Positions 51,443 to 60,541 are shown, numbered from the stretch's first letter. The stretch: 64,000 nucleotides of DNA from Anaerolineales bacterium (GCA_028278545.1 JANQED010000167.1:19160-83159), one strand, 5' to 3'. Numbers and translations are program-made. The notes: generated by a model from the letters alone, not told the origin.

Positions 51443-51724
51443 CTATTTTTCTTTGGTTTCCTCTTCTTGCTCCACTTCTTCCACTTTCTCAACGATCAAG
51501 GTGCATTTGGTCACCAGCGCAGCGATGGCGCCGATAGCGGCCAGTTGTGGAGCCAACAGCGCTCCCACAACGCCCAAGTAGAGGGGGATGTCGATCAGCA
51601 CACGGCCATCCTCGTTCTGGATCGTTACACGGCGGATATTGCCCTCGTGGAGCAGTTCTTTGATCTTGCCGACCAACCTGTCACCACTGACCTGGAATTC
51701 TTCGGTTCGGGTTTTTTCAGTCAT
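51443..51724 (-). CDS. DUF4342 domain protein
   Basis: A 93-residue protein matching DUF4342: EEFQVSGDRLVGKIKELLHEGNIRRVTIQNEDG, then IDIPLYLGVVGALLAPQLAAIGAIAALV, a hydrophobic stretch, and an acidic tail (VEKVEEVEQEEETKEK). Function unknown; some relatives carry a ubiquitin-associated-like helix. AAAGGATG precedes the ATG, and it has its own terminator, so it is monocistronic. Confidence 0.85.
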   Translation of the reverse strand: MTEKTRTEEFQVSGDRLVGKIKELLHEGNIRRVTIQNEDGRVLIDIPLYLGVVGALLAPQLAAIGAIAALVTKCTLIVEKVEEVEQEEETKEK

Positions 51725-51836
51725 CGTTCATCCTTTCAAATGATTTGCATAATTGTCTAGAGCAATATACGTGTTTCGAGATATTTGGTTTCACAATCCC
51801 CCATGCGAGAGCAACCAGATTAGCACTTGTGACAGG

Positions 51837-52448
51837 TCACGGGATTTGGTCGTTTGGATTTGTCAAAACGATATCCAGGCTATACAACAGCGACATCGCT
51901 TCTGGCAGTGAGAACCTGGCTCCTTTGAGGGTATTCTCTTCGGGGCTGATCGTGTAGTTGCGCGCCCGGCTGAGGTCCGCTTGGGTCAGGTTGGTTTGGG
52001 AAAAGAGGCTTTCGGCGAGATCAGTACCCTCGAAGTCAGCCTGGTTGAGGTCAGTTTCGCGAAAGTCGATATCGCGGGCGATGCAATCTTTGATCTGCGT
52101 GCCTTTGAGGGGCAAACCGATAAAGGTGGAGTGGTTGAGCACGCAACGGATGGAGACAAGCGGCTCCTGCAGGAGGTTGTTGCCCCAATTCCCATGAGTC
52201 CAGTTGATGCCGATCAGCTTGGAGTCTTCAAAAAGCGTCCCTGAAAAGCTGCTTCCCGGAACCTGAAGGAGACTCAGGTCACAGTCTTGGAATTTGCACC
52301 CCACGAAGCGGCAATCCAGGAAGACGGTTTCCACGAAAGAGCAATGAGAGAAGGTGCAATCGTAGAACTGGCTGGAGGTCAGCCGATTTGCGTTCAGATT
52401 GGCTCCTTCGAAGGTGCGGTCTGAATATTGAGAATTTGAGTCGATCAT
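51837..52448 (-). CDS. Pentapeptide repeat protein
   Basis: A 203-residue protein built mostly of A(D/N)LxX-like five-residue repeats (TFEGANLNANRLTSSQFYDC, ETVFLDCRFVGCKFQDCDLS, ETDLNQADFEGTDLAES, QTNLTQADLS), which fold into a right-handed square helix. Cys is common in the first half. Some relatives protect DNA gyrase, others have unknown roles. The ATG at 52448 follows AAAGGA; the longer frame overlaps the upstream kinase gene. Likely co-transcribed with it. Confidence 0.88.
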   Translation of the reverse strand: MIDSNSQYSDRTFEGANLNANRLTSSQFYDCTFSHCSFVETVFLDCRFVGCKFQDCDLSLLQVPGSSFSGTLFEDSKLIGINWTHGNWGNNLLQEPLVSIRCVLNHSTFIGLPLKGTQIKDCIARDIDFRETDLNQADFEGTDLAESLFSQTNLTQADLSRARNYTISPEENTLKGARFSLPEAMSLLYSLDIVLTNPNDQIP

Positions 52449-52503
52449 AAGTCCTTTGTGTTGGCTGCGATTGGTGAGGTGAAGCGAATTAGGAACAGCA
52501 TCC

Positions 52504-53418
52504 TTACGGGTCAAGCCCGGCCAAAGCCTCGGCGATGACAAGGGTGCTTTCGAATCCTTCAGCATTGTCTTCAACGCTCCACCAGGCGGATAGCACAGTC
52601 TGAGCTATGCTCCAGCCCAGCAGGCGCTGGCAGTCGATGCCTAAGATTTCGCTGAACTGGTCCAGGCGACGCGCCAGGATTTTATCTAAATTGGGCCAAC
52701 CCTGGACGGCGTCAACCGGGTTGTGCATCCAGGCGGCGATTTCGAAAGCGCGGTCGCCAACTACGCCCTTGGGGTCAAGGGCCAGCCAGGGTTGACGCTG
52801 CGCGCTCAGAATATTCCAGTGGTGCAGGTCGCCGTGCAGTACGACCAGCCTATCCGTTGAGGTAATTAGTTCAGCAAATAACGCTTCAGCTTGTTCGATG
52901 AGTTTCACGGGGAAAGGGCCGGTGCTGCCTCGATAGTGATCGCGCAAGCGTTTTAGCCCCAGGGCCCATTCCTTGACTGCGCGCAGATTGTGCTCAGCAG
53001 GAACAGGCCGCCACAACTGCTGCATAACCTGCGCGGCGATCTCGGTGGCTTTTTGGTCGTCTTCTAGTTCCACCAACGGATTGCCCGGCTTCAGGTGTTC
53101 TAGAAGTAACGCGCCGCCAGGGGGATCAGCTTCAAGCAGACGCACCGCACCGCGCCCGTCGTAAATATGCAGCGCTTCGATCTCGGAGGTCAGCTCGGGA
53201 TTGGGCACGCCCAGCTTGAGGACGGCTTCAGTTCCGTCCTGGCGGATCGCAGGGGCGACGAAATTGTACGAAAGCGGTTCAAAAGCAGGTAGTAAGGTCA
53301 GCGACCAGCGTTTGGTGCAGTCATCGAGCGTAGCTGGGAAATGTCGCAGCCATTCGGCCCCGGCCTCGCCAAAAGCGCCGATGACGCGCTGTGTGAAATC
53401 AGCGGGCAGGGTTGGCAT
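52504..53418 (-). CDS. APH(6)-like aminoglycoside/hydroxyurea phosphotransferase
   Basis: A 304-residue kinase of the streptomycin 6-phosphotransferase family. The catalytic loop is VVLHGDLHHWNIL (Asp base), with ALDPKGVVGDRAFEIAAWM as metal-binding segment and EAVLKLGVPNPELTSEIEAL as the ATP Lys region. In known enzymes it inactivates streptomycin or hydroxyurea, but many environmental members have unknown substrates. It lies upstream of the pentapeptide protein and after a DUF3048 gene. Confidence 0.88.
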   Translation of the reverse strand: MPTLPADFTQRVIGAFGEAGAEWLRHFPATLDDCTKRWSLTLLPAFEPLSYNFVAPAIRQDGTEAVLKLGVPNPELTSEIEALHIYDGRGAVRLLEADPPGGALLLEHLKPGNPLVELEDDQKATEIAAQVMQQLWRPVPAEHNLRAVKEWALGLKRLRDHYRGSTGPFPVKLIEQAEALFAELITSTDRLVVLHGDLHHWNILSAQRQPWLALDPKGVVGDRAFEIAAWMHNPVDAVQGWPNLDKILARRLDQFSEILGIDCQRLLGWSIAQTVLSAWWSVEDNAEGFESTLVIAEALAGLDP

Positions 53419-53449
53419 CGACGCGTTTTTGTCCTTTCACCCCGGCGAC

Positions 53450-55186
53450 TTATTCCGTCCCTGGCGGTGCATAGAAGCGCACTTTCCACTTGCCCGGTGA
53501 TTCCTCCCACGCGCTGGTAATATAAGTCACGATGTGCACCCAGGTCTGTCCGGGGTGCAGTGGGACGGGATTGCCTTCAGAATCGATGAATTTAATCGGT
53601 CGATTCCGTCCGGTCTCTCTGGCTATGTCGTCCACATAGGTATTCCAAATGATCTTATATGCCTTGCCATCCCTGAAAAGGATTGCCGGGCCCTGGTCGT
53701 AATCCAGGTTGATATCGATGATCGTGGGGGTGATGGCTTCGTGCTTGGCGAACAAGATGATCACATTGTGGAAGATAAGCTGGCGCCCGTTCAGGCGATC
53801 AGTAGCCGCATAGAATATCCCCGATCCATCGGCTGCATCGGTGTAGCGCAGGTAGCCTCCCGAGAGAGGATCGAAAATCCATTTAGCTTGGTTGAGGAAA
53901 TTGTAGAACATGAGCACTTCATTGGCATCACCAGCAGCCGGAAGGCTTGGCGTGTCTGGCCCAACGTACTGACCATTGGATGAAGGCAGCTTCAGGTAAG
54001 TATTGCCAGAGTAATCGAGGCTTTCTCCGGGGACTTGGCTTTGTTTGGCGATCTCTTTCAGGCGGATGATGCTCAGGAATGCGCTGTTGATATCGGTTTC
54101 ATCGGTGCCAAAGACCGATGCGCAGCCGGGGATATCGACATCGTCAGATTTGCCCGCATAGATGATGCATGCCCGGTAGAACCACTCCAGGATCCACTTG
54201 TAGGGCAGGCGGCCTGAGCGTACCGGGCCGATGATGATATCGATGACATATTTACCGATCCACTCACCCGGCTTCAGAAAGCTTGATGAATGGTTGGTTA
54301 CTTCGGTGACTTCGATTTGGCTGGTCTCGGTAGTTGTGCTGCCGCTGGTTACTTCCTGTCCCTCTTCACCAACTTCACCTTCTCCGTCTAAGCCTGCTTC
54401 TTCCCCGGTGCCGATGAAACCAGCGTCCCAACTAAAATCGTTTTGCGTAAGAGTGAAAACTGGCGTCAGGCCGGTTTCTTTGTCGGCATCGCTGTCGGCG
54501 AAATCGTCATCGCCGAGGTCGGCGTCGGTGAAATCCATGCCCGAAGGGGGGATGAATTTTATATAGTATTTCTTATCGGCCTCGACATTGAACCCGAAGA
54601 ACCCATTGGAGTCGGTGCTGGTGCTTTCGAGAAGCTCATCCGTTTCGCCGTCGTACAGGTTAACGCACACCCCCGAGATGGGCCCCTCATCCACGCTTTG
54701 CAGGCCATCGCCATTGCCGTCGTGCCAGATGTAATTCCCTAATACCAGGCCGCTGGCTACGAAAGGTTCTATGCGTATGGGACACTCCCCAGTGACCGGC
54801 ACCTCAGATTGAGGGTAATCCCCGTAGAAGAGGGTCAGAAAGCGCGTCATGCCTTCGCTGATGTACATCTCGAAGATGTACGGCGCGAAGGAAGGACCTG
54901 CCTGAGGTCTGGCGCTGACCGGGAAATTGGTGATCGAGATTAGCACGGCTGGCAGATCGAGATTGGCTGGATCTGAGACGGGTAGGCCCGTCAGAGGGTT
55001 GTACCCTGGGGGGAAATCGGCCAGGTCGGGCCCGTAGGTTTCCGTGTCTTGATCTGATGTGGGCTCCTCTGGATCGGTATCTTGCGCGGAAACGCGCCCC
55101 GCGAACGTTAGCAGGAGCAGGGGAGATACCATCGAGAACAGCACTACCGCGATCAGCACTCGATTTGAGATTTGTTTCACTTTCAT
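53450..55186 (-). CDS. DUF3048 lipoprotein-like protein interrupted by an SdrD-B-like domain
   Basis: A 578-residue secreted protein with a signal peptide (cleavage near VSAQD). The DUF3048 start is clear: YNPLTGLPVSDPANLDLPAVLI, ARPQAGPSFAPYIFEMYISEGMTRFLTLF. Then about 85 residues form an SdrD B / Cna-B-like fold (LGNYIWHDGNGDGLQSVDEGP, VNLYDGETDELLEST, GFFGFNV, YYIKFIPPSG). After an acidic Gly linker DUF3048 resumes (IGPVRSGRLPYKWILEWF, NVIILFAKHE, DQGPAILFRDGKAYKIIW, FIDSEGNPVPLHPGQTWVHIV). Such an insertion between the expected halves is unusual. Function unknown. Confidence 0.85.
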   Translation of the reverse strand: MKVKQISNRVLIAVVLFSMVSPLLLLTFAGRVSAQDTDPEEPTSDQDTETYGPDLADFPPGYNPLTGLPVSDPANLDLPAVLISITNFPVSARPQAGPSFAPYIFEMYISEGMTRFLTLFYGDYPQSEVPVTGECPIRIEPFVASGLVLGNYIWHDGNGDGLQSVDEGPISGVCVNLYDGETDELLESTSTDSNGFFGFNVEADKKYYIKFIPPSGMDFTDADLGDDDFADSDADKETGLTPVFTLTQNDFSWDAGFIGTGEEAGLDGEGEVGEEGQEVTSGSTTTETSQIEVTEVTNHSSSFLKPGEWIGKYVIDIIIGPVRSGRLPYKWILEWFYRACIIYAGKSDDVDIPGCASVFGTDETDINSAFLSIIRLKEIAKQSQVPGESLDYSGNTYLKLPSSNGQYVGPDTPSLPAAGDANEVLMFYNFLNQAKWIFDPLSGGYLRYTDAADGSGIFYAATDRLNGRQLIFHNVIILFAKHEAITPTIIDINLDYDQGPAILFRDGKAYKIIWNTYVDDIARETGRNRPIKFIDSEGNPVPLHPGQTWVHIVTYITSAWEESPGKWKVRFYAPPGTE

Positions 55187-55236
55187 GGTTGGTCCTCCAG
55201 ATTGGCGCCTGATCCGGTCTTTTCACCCCGCTGGCG

Positions 55237-56004
55237 TCAGGTTTTGCGTTTCTTATGGAATGGAAAGATAAGACTGACGATCAACGCCAACCCCACCCAG
55301 CTTGCTGCGATCCAGGCCGTGTTCGATACGCTAGCCGTGGCACTGTGTTTTAGGGCAATCCCCACAAAAGCCCAGATGATCACCAACGCGTAAGCGATAT
55401 CATTGCGGGTGTAGATCATCGCTGTGGCCAGACCCGCCCCAATGATCAGCATGATCGCTGCCCAAGCCTGATCGGAGATGCCCCAACCACCCCATCTGAG
55501 GTAATCCAGCAGGGAGGTAGCATTAGCGACCGTAGCGACAGTGATCCAGCCCAGGTAGATACTGAAGGGGATATCGACAAACCATCTCTCCAACCTGGAA
55601 ACCGTTGCGCGACCGATATCCAAGCGCAGATAGATGGCAATGAGCGATGCCAGCAGGCTTAACATTAGCAGAAGCGTCCAGGAGAAGCGCTCATAGTGCC
55701 ACAGAAACAACCAGGCAATATTGGCAATCGAACTGATGATGAAAAGAAGTCCGATGCGGCTGATGTGCTGGTCCTCGCGCTGCGCGGGCAAGGCTTGGTA
55801 GATCACGAAAAGGGCCAAACCGATGTAGATCACTCCCCAGATGGAGAAAACATAGCCGGCAGGCACGAAATAAACCTCGAAACGGTCTGAAATTTCGCCC
55901 GTGGTGAGGTTATTTAAGGGAAGTGAGTTCGCCAGGCCATTTATGATGATCATGGCCGCCAGGGCAAGTATATTTAGAATGGATAAAATCGTAGTGCGTT
56001 TCAT
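55237..56004 (-). CDS. TspO/MBR family protein, long form
   Basis: A 255-residue membrane protein with about seven predicted helices, longer than the five-helix classical TspO (about 160). Tryptophan-rich TspO features are present: VPAGYVFSIWGVIYIGLALFVIYQ, NIAWLFLWHYERF, WFVDIPFSIYLGWITVATVAN. TspO proteins bind porphyrins or steroids and affect stress responses. AGGAGGAG precedes the ATG at 56004; the upstream frame overlaps the previous gene. Ten bases after the oxidoreductase. Confidence 0.88.
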   Translation of the reverse strand: MKRTTILSILNILALAAMIIINGLANSLPLNNLTTGEISDRFEVYFVPAGYVFSIWGVIYIGLALFVIYQALPAQREDQHISRIGLLFIISSIANIAWLFLWHYERFSWTLLLMLSLLASLIAIYLRLDIGRATVSRLERWFVDIPFSIYLGWITVATVANATSLLDYLRWGGWGISDQAWAAIMLIIGAGLATAMIYTRNDIAYALVIIWAFVGIALKHSATASVSNTAWIAASWVGLALIVSLIFPFHKKRKT

Positions 56005-56014
56005 GTCTCTCCTC

Positions 56015-56839
56015 CTATCGGGTGGGTGGAGGACCAAGGCGGATGTGCTCTAGAATCTCTTCGGGGGTTTCCAGTGACCACAATGACTCGATCCACCAGG
56101 TTGCGCCAACTTCTTGGTAGGCTTCGATGATAGCTGTGGCCTCTTCTCTAGTATTTGCAGATGTATCCCCTTCGACAATGATATCGAAGGGCGTCGGTTC
56201 GCTCCGGTTCTGATCGATATATGATTTGATCTCACGAACCTCGTCAGGCGAAGGCGGTGTCATGCGCACTTCGCCATCTTCCAGGATATTTGGCAGCAGC
56301 CCATCGTAATGCAGGGCGCGCCTCATGGATTTCTCGCTTGGCCAAGCACCTACTACCCAGATGGGGATGCGCGGCTGCTGAACAGGTGGTGGGGGCGGCT
56401 GGAAGGTGGTCTGGCTGATTTTGTAATGCTTCCCGGAAAATTCGAATGGCTGCCCTGACCACAGCCCGGTCAGAATCTGCAAACCCTCATCGAGCAGTTC
56501 GGCGCGCGTTTTACGATTCGTAACTTCACCAAAAGCTTCGAAGCCTGTGTCAACTGCGCCCAGCCCAACCGACAGGATCACGCGCCCATTAGAGAGATGA
56601 TCCAGGGTGGCTGTTTCACTGGCCAATTTCCAGGGGCGCATGCGCGAAATCGGGCTGAGCAGCGTCCCCAGGCGAATGCGTTTTGTGCGCATAGCCGCGG
56701 CAGTCAAGCAGACCCAGGCATCAATGCCCCACACTGGTTCCCAGACAAAGAAGCCATCCCAACCGGCCTGTTCGGCCTTGTAAGCGCAGTCCGCTGCGGT
56801 TCGGGCATCCCCTTTAGGGAGCACAAAGCCGAATTTCAT
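56015..56839 (-). CDS. Luciferase-like (LLM) flavin/F420-dependent oxidoreductase
   Basis: A 274-residue TIM-barrel oxidoreductase. Segments include MKFGFVLPKGDARTAADCAYKAEQAGWDGFFVWE, AMRTKRIRLGTLLSPISRMRPWKLASETATLDHLSNGRVILSVGLG (family cofactor-binding block) and KHYKISQTTFQPPPPPVQQPRIPIWVVG. The cofactor (FMN or F420) and substrate are not determined. It is followed by the TspO-like gene, so the two may share an operon. Confidence 0.9.
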   Translation of the reverse strand: MKFGFVLPKGDARTAADCAYKAEQAGWDGFFVWEPVWGIDAWVCLTAAAMRTKRIRLGTLLSPISRMRPWKLASETATLDHLSNGRVILSVGLGAVDTGFEAFGEVTNRKTRAELLDEGLQILTGLWSGQPFEFSGKHYKISQTTFQPPPPPVQQPRIPIWVVGAWPSEKSMRRALHYDGLLPNILEDGEVRMTPPSPDEVREIKSYIDQNRSEPTPFDIIVEGDTSANTREEATAIIEAYQEVGATWWIESLWSLETPEEILEHIRLGPPPTR

Positions 56840-56899
56840 CTCAAAATGCTCACCCTATACGATCATGAGTACAGAGAATCACACAAGTTGCACGAATTA

Positions 56900-58582
56900 T
56901 TATTGATCAAGCGTGAAGGTGACTTTATGAGTCACACAGTCGCCTTCTACACCATCTTGGGTGCACAATTGGATGGTGGCTTCGAATTCAGCACTTGCAT
57001 CCGGGTTGCGCATGATGGCTGCGACTTGCATTCTTTCTCCGGGCGGCAGGGTTGATTCTCCTGGGGGACAGCCTCCTTCAGTGACAAAGCCGCGATCATT
57101 GCTGCCGGTGTACATTGATTTGCCGTTGGTGGAGTCCTGAATTTTCAAGGATACCGATTCGAAGGTGTGTTGCGAAGTATTTTTTACCCAAAAGGCTGCA
57201 TAGGTTGGGTTATTTCCACAGGGGTGCGTTCCGGCGAATTCCAGCCCGAACGATGGTTTTTCATTCAACTCTGAGTCTGCTTCCTGGGCCTCTTCTTCCA
57301 GCCGGTTGTAACTGACGCCAGCAGCCGCATTTGGATAGGGATTGGGGCCGATAAACATCTTCATTGTATTGTCGGCAATGTTGTATGAGAGGAACTGTGT
57401 TTGTTCCCAATCGTATTCGACCTCTTCCCCGGCTTGCAGCACCCGGTTGGTCAGCAAGTCGAGATGGCCATTCTCGATATCATATGCCAATATATCGTAG
57501 TAGATTTCTCGATAACCATTCTTGTACCAGAACTTGTTCAGGAAAATGTCTTCACTAAACTCAAGAGTAGCGCCGGTGGCCTGGTTTTGCCATACACCTA
57601 CAAATGGCAATTTTCCCTCAGCAGCGGGCGCTGCGGTCGGCTCTTCTCCTTCGAAAACAAAATCAACAGCTTCGGTTGTGCATTCTCCTTCAGCGCCTTC
57701 TTCCGTGCAGAGGGTGATGGCCGCCGAAAACTCGGTGCCCTCAGTCGGCTCGTCGATATTCGCTGCAAGATAGCGTGTGTTGAAGGGCGGCAGGATCGTG
57801 TCTCCTGGAGGGCATTCCCCTTCTTTGAGGAAAGGCCGGTCGTTGCTGCCGTTGTAAGCGGATTGGTTATTGCTGGTATCTTGAATTTCGAAATGTGCTG
57901 ATTGTAGGATCCAGATAGATGTGCTCTCAACCTCGAAGACGGCGTAATTGGGCCACTCCCCACAGGGCTGCGTGCCGAAGTAGCTCAGTTCGAAGGTGGG
58001 AGGCGTTTCCGGTGTTGTGTTTGCGCTCGAAGAGTCAATTCCCGAATCTTCTGCCGGACCGAGTTCTTCCCCCAAGAAACACAAAAGAGGTGCCTCCAGG
58101 CCATACCATGAGCCAAGGTCGATATTATGCTCGTCAATGTCGGCGTGTGATAACCATCCATCAGGGAGGTTGTGTTCGTGGATTTCACCAAAATAATGGC
58201 GTTGTTCTGAATACCAGCGCTCACCCTCAAAGGAGAGCAAAAAGCTGGTTTGGCCGCTCATAGCAGCGAGAAAGGCATCGAGCGAGCCTTCGGCCTGGAA
58301 GAAGGCTTGGATGTCGAGCCAATCTGCCAGCCGCCATCCACCCCCCAGGGCTTCTGTGCAGGCCATTTCGATTTCATCAGTTTCGGCAAAAGTTTTGATT
58401 GTCAGCGCGAAGGGGAAGCCCCCTGGCCCATTGTTTTGGGACTCTGGCGTGAGAGTAGGGTAAGGCGTATAAGTGGGCGCGGGCGTATAGGTTGGCAAGG
58501 GAGTGGGACTCGATAAGACTTGACATGCCAGGGTCGCGACACCCAACGCGATAACCGGGAAGACGGTTAGTCTTCGAAGCAT
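56900..58582 (-). CDS. Lipoprotein with duplicated C-terminal domain
   Basis: A 560-residue protein. The signal peptide ends in ATLAC (lipid-site Cys20), then Pro-Thr-Tyr linkers (PTYTPAPTYTPYPTLTP). Residues about 60-190 are unrecognised (ACTEALGGGWRLADWLDIQAFF). Two similar modules follow, near 190-305 and 440-560: each has FGTQPCG or AGTHPCG, a Tyr-Ala segment, QDT/QDS, GSNDR, ECPPG or GCPPG, and ITLCT or IQLCT. A beta-rich insert with LEFSEDIFLNKFWYKNGY lies between. The modules look like beta-sandwiches for surface binding. Function unknown. Confidence 0.8.
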   Translation of the reverse strand: MLRRLTVFPVIALGVATLACQVLSSPTPLPTYTPAPTYTPYPTLTPESQNNGPGGFPFALTIKTFAETDEIEMACTEALGGGWRLADWLDIQAFFQAEGSLDAFLAAMSGQTSFLLSFEGERWYSEQRHYFGEIHEHNLPDGWLSHADIDEHNIDLGSWYGLEAPLLCFLGEELGPAEDSGIDSSSANTTPETPPTFELSYFGTQPCGEWPNYAVFEVESTSIWILQSAHFEIQDTSNNQSAYNGSNDRPFLKEGECPPGDTILPPFNTRYLAANIDEPTEGTEFSAAITLCTEEGAEGECTTEAVDFVFEGEEPTAAPAAEGKLPFVGVWQNQATGATLEFSEDIFLNKFWYKNGYREIYYDILAYDIENGHLDLLTNRVLQAGEEVEYDWEQTQFLSYNIADNTMKMFIGPNPYPNAAAGVSYNRLEEEAQEADSELNEKPSFGLEFAGTHPCGNNPTYAAFWVKNTSQHTFESVSLKIQDSTNGKSMYTGSNDRGFVTEGGCPPGESTLPPGERMQVAAIMRNPDASAEFEATIQLCTQDGVEGDCVTHKVTFTLDQ

Positions 58583-58606
58583 GGTGATCCTCCTAAAGCT
58601 GCTGTG

Positions 58607-59032
58607 CTATGGATAAGTATAATCGACAATATATTCTATTCCCAAGGCCTCACCGTCCAAGGCCTCGAAGTAAACCCTGAAGGAGTCATAGTATGCTTCA
58701 GGGCCCCCGCTTATTTCCACCGGTTTTCCTGGGCGGGCGATTTGGCTGGTTTCGATTCCATCGGGATCAACGAGGTAAACCTTGACTGCGCCTTCTTCAA
58801 CAGAAGCCCAAACTTCGGCGGTTACCTGGGAAAAGCCAGTGCGAGCCGTGCTCATGTCCTCCGAAATCGTGCCAGATAGCTTCTTAAAGCCGCCCTGACA
58901 GCGCCCGCCATCCAGGTTGCTGGAGCAACTTTGCCGGGAGCCCATCACAGACCCGGAGATGCCCCCGCCGCAGCTTGTCATCCCTGTAGCGATTACAGCA
59001 ATTAACATGATGCAGAAGAGAGTGTTCTTCAA
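58607..59032 (-). CDS. Small lipoprotein, unknown
   Basis: A 141-residue secreted protein with signal peptide ending in GMTSCGGG (lipidated Cys). The mature part has a Gly/Ser/Cys-rich stretch (SRQSCSSNLDGGRCQGGF) and a beta-rich region (VTAEVWASVEEGAVKVYLVDPDG, SFRVYFEALDGEALGIEY) that may be a sandwich domain. AGGAGGA precedes the ATG. It is 24 bases upstream of the larger lipoprotein gene and probably in its operon. Confidence 0.75.
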   Translation of the reverse strand: MKNTLFCIMLIAVIATGMTSCGGGISGSVMGSRQSCSSNLDGGRCQGGFKKLSGTISEDMSTARTGFSQVTAEVWASVEEGAVKVYLVDPDGIETSQIARPGKPVEISGGPEAYYDSFRVYFEALDGEALGIEYIVDYTYP

Positions 59033-59174
59033 ATCCTCCTCCTAAATGGTTAAGCGCCAAAACCCGGTTACGAAATCAGTATACCATCATGTTTATCTGA
59101 CGATTGCTATACGCGTTCATTAAAGTTTTCGGAATAGTGCTCTCGGCCTCTTCTCTAAATCGGAAAGTGTGAGG

Positions 59175-59180
59175 TATACT
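59175..59180 (+). promoter_or_regulatory. -10 box placing transcription start at or next to the ATG
   Basis: TATACT ends nine bases before the ATG of the HEAT-repeat gene, and no Shine-Dalgarno is visible (GTCGGCCT). If this box is used, the mRNA is leaderless or nearly so. The -35 region is poor. Confidence 0.35.
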
Positions 59181-59188
59181 GTCGGCCT

Positions 59189-59866
59189 ATGTCCGAGATG
59201 TACTTCCCTCAGCCTGGACTAATTGAATTTGATGAAACCATCGTTGGAACCGCAGAACTTCTTCCTGCGGTTTGGCGCGCTTTGGAGGGGATTGCCTCGC
59301 CGGAAGCCTCAGTGCGGCATCAGAGCCTGGATCAATTGTTAGATTTAGATGCCCCTCGTCTCTCTCCGTTGGTGGCCTATGTGCTGGCTACTCGATTGGT
59401 TGATCCGAATATTAAGTTCAGGACGCGCGTCATCAAAACGCTAGGGGATATCATCTCCCATGGGACAGAGCAGCCCCCGCTTTATGAAGTCCGACGGCAC
59501 CTCAAGGCTCATTGCATGGTCATTGGCCGCGGAACGGTTTTAGCCATGCTTGAGATCGCCGATTTAGAGCCCTCGGTCGAGGGTCAAATGGCGGCCATTT
59601 TTAACTTGTGCTCACACTCTGGGGCTATCCTGACGGAGTTAATGGCTGATCGCCGCGTCCCACTGCCTTTGCGCCGTCAGGCCGTTCATTTCATTGGTCG
59701 CGTGGGCTTCATCGAAGCCATCCCCCACCTGGAACGCTTGGCAGACCGATTGGTCTCGCGGTCGAATGGGCAGAGGCGCATGTCTTTTGCGCCCCCTTCC
59801 GAATCTGATGAAAACACGCTGCTGACCGACGTGCAGGCCGCCTTGGGATTGCTTCAAAATCCGTGA
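59189..59866 (+). CDS. HEAT-repeat protein, unknown
   Basis: A 225-residue soluble helical protein made of paired helices of HEAT type: SPEASVRHQSLDQLLDLDAPRLSPLVAYVLATRL, DPNIKFRTRVIKTLGDII, PLPLRRQAVHFIGRVGFIEAIPHLERLADRL. Such scaffolds bind other proteins; no partner is evident. A middle part (HLKAHCMVIGRGTVLAMLEIADLEPSVEGQMAAIFNL) also fits helical repeats. It is alone on this strand between divergent and convergent genes. Confidence 0.82.
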   Translation: MSEMYFPQPGLIEFDETIVGTAELLPAVWRALEGIASPEASVRHQSLDQLLDLDAPRLSPLVAYVLATRLVDPNIKFRTRVIKTLGDIISHGTEQPPLYEVRRHLKAHCMVIGRGTVLAMLEIADLEPSVEGQMAAIFNLCSHSGAILTELMADRRVPLPLRRQAVHFIGRVGFIEAIPHLERLADRLVSRSNGQRRMSFAPPSESDENTLLTDVQAALGLLQNP

Positions 59867-59909
59867 GGGGTTAATAGTTTTCCCGTTTTACCACAACAAA
59901 AATAATTTG

Positions 59910-60494
59910 CTACAGGGGTCTCTTGCAATCGGGGCAGAAGGTTTCGCTGCGACGGACTACGAATCCGCAGTGGGGGCAATTGGTGGGTTGGACGTCACCC
60001 AGTGGCGCGCCACAGGCGATGCAGCTTGGCTCTCCTATGGGGTTGGCAGTGTCACAATACTCGCAAACCAAACGCCGCAATCGCTCGGAGAGTTCCAGGG
60101 AGGCGCCGGCAGTTCGGGCGACCTTTTCGACGACATCCCACACACGGTCATCCATTTGTAGACTCTCGATATCCTGGGCAACATCATCTAATCGGCTGAG
60201 TAAACTGAAGGGATTTCGAATTGCTGCCAGCGCGGTCGTTCCCAGACTGGCGGCAACCCCGAACATGGATTGGTCGCCTATCTGGATGGCAACGCCATCC
60301 TCGACGCGTTCAACCGACACCGTGAGGCCGGTTTGACCTCCGGATTGACGGTAAGCGCGGGTAGCAATCTGAACGATTAGGCCGTTCGGGGTTTTCGTCT
60401 GACCGGCTTGCAAATTACCGCGATTGAATTCAGCGATCAACGCTTTGGTGAATGTTTGGGGTTGGATATCGCCATGGAAGATTTTCTTCTTCAT
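59910..60494 (-). CDS. Zinc-ribbon protein with N-terminal helical/sheet domain
   Basis: A 194-residue protein. The C-terminal 60 residues carry two zinc-ribbon motifs: CEYCDTANPIGEPSCIACG and CPHCGFVVRRSETFCPDC, a double zinc ribbon. The N-terminal part has ATRAYRQSGGQTGLTVSVERVEDGVAIQIGDQ, a Gly/Ala segment (GVAASLGTTALAAIRNPFSLL) and a helical region. I do not recognise a full-length family. Transcription is divergent from the SH3b gene. Confidence 0.78.
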   Translation of the reverse strand: MKKKIFHGDIQPQTFTKALIAEFNRGNLQAGQTKTPNGLIVQIATRAYRQSGGQTGLTVSVERVEDGVAIQIGDQSMFGVAASLGTTALAAIRNPFSLLSRLDDVAQDIESLQMDDRVWDVVEKVARTAGASLELSERLRRLVCEYCDTANPIGEPSCIACGAPLGDVQPTNCPHCGFVVRRSETFCPDCKRPL

Positions 60495-60541
60495 ACCGAG
60501 AATTATATCAAGAACTTGATTGCTCAGAAGCCCGCTAGTAT

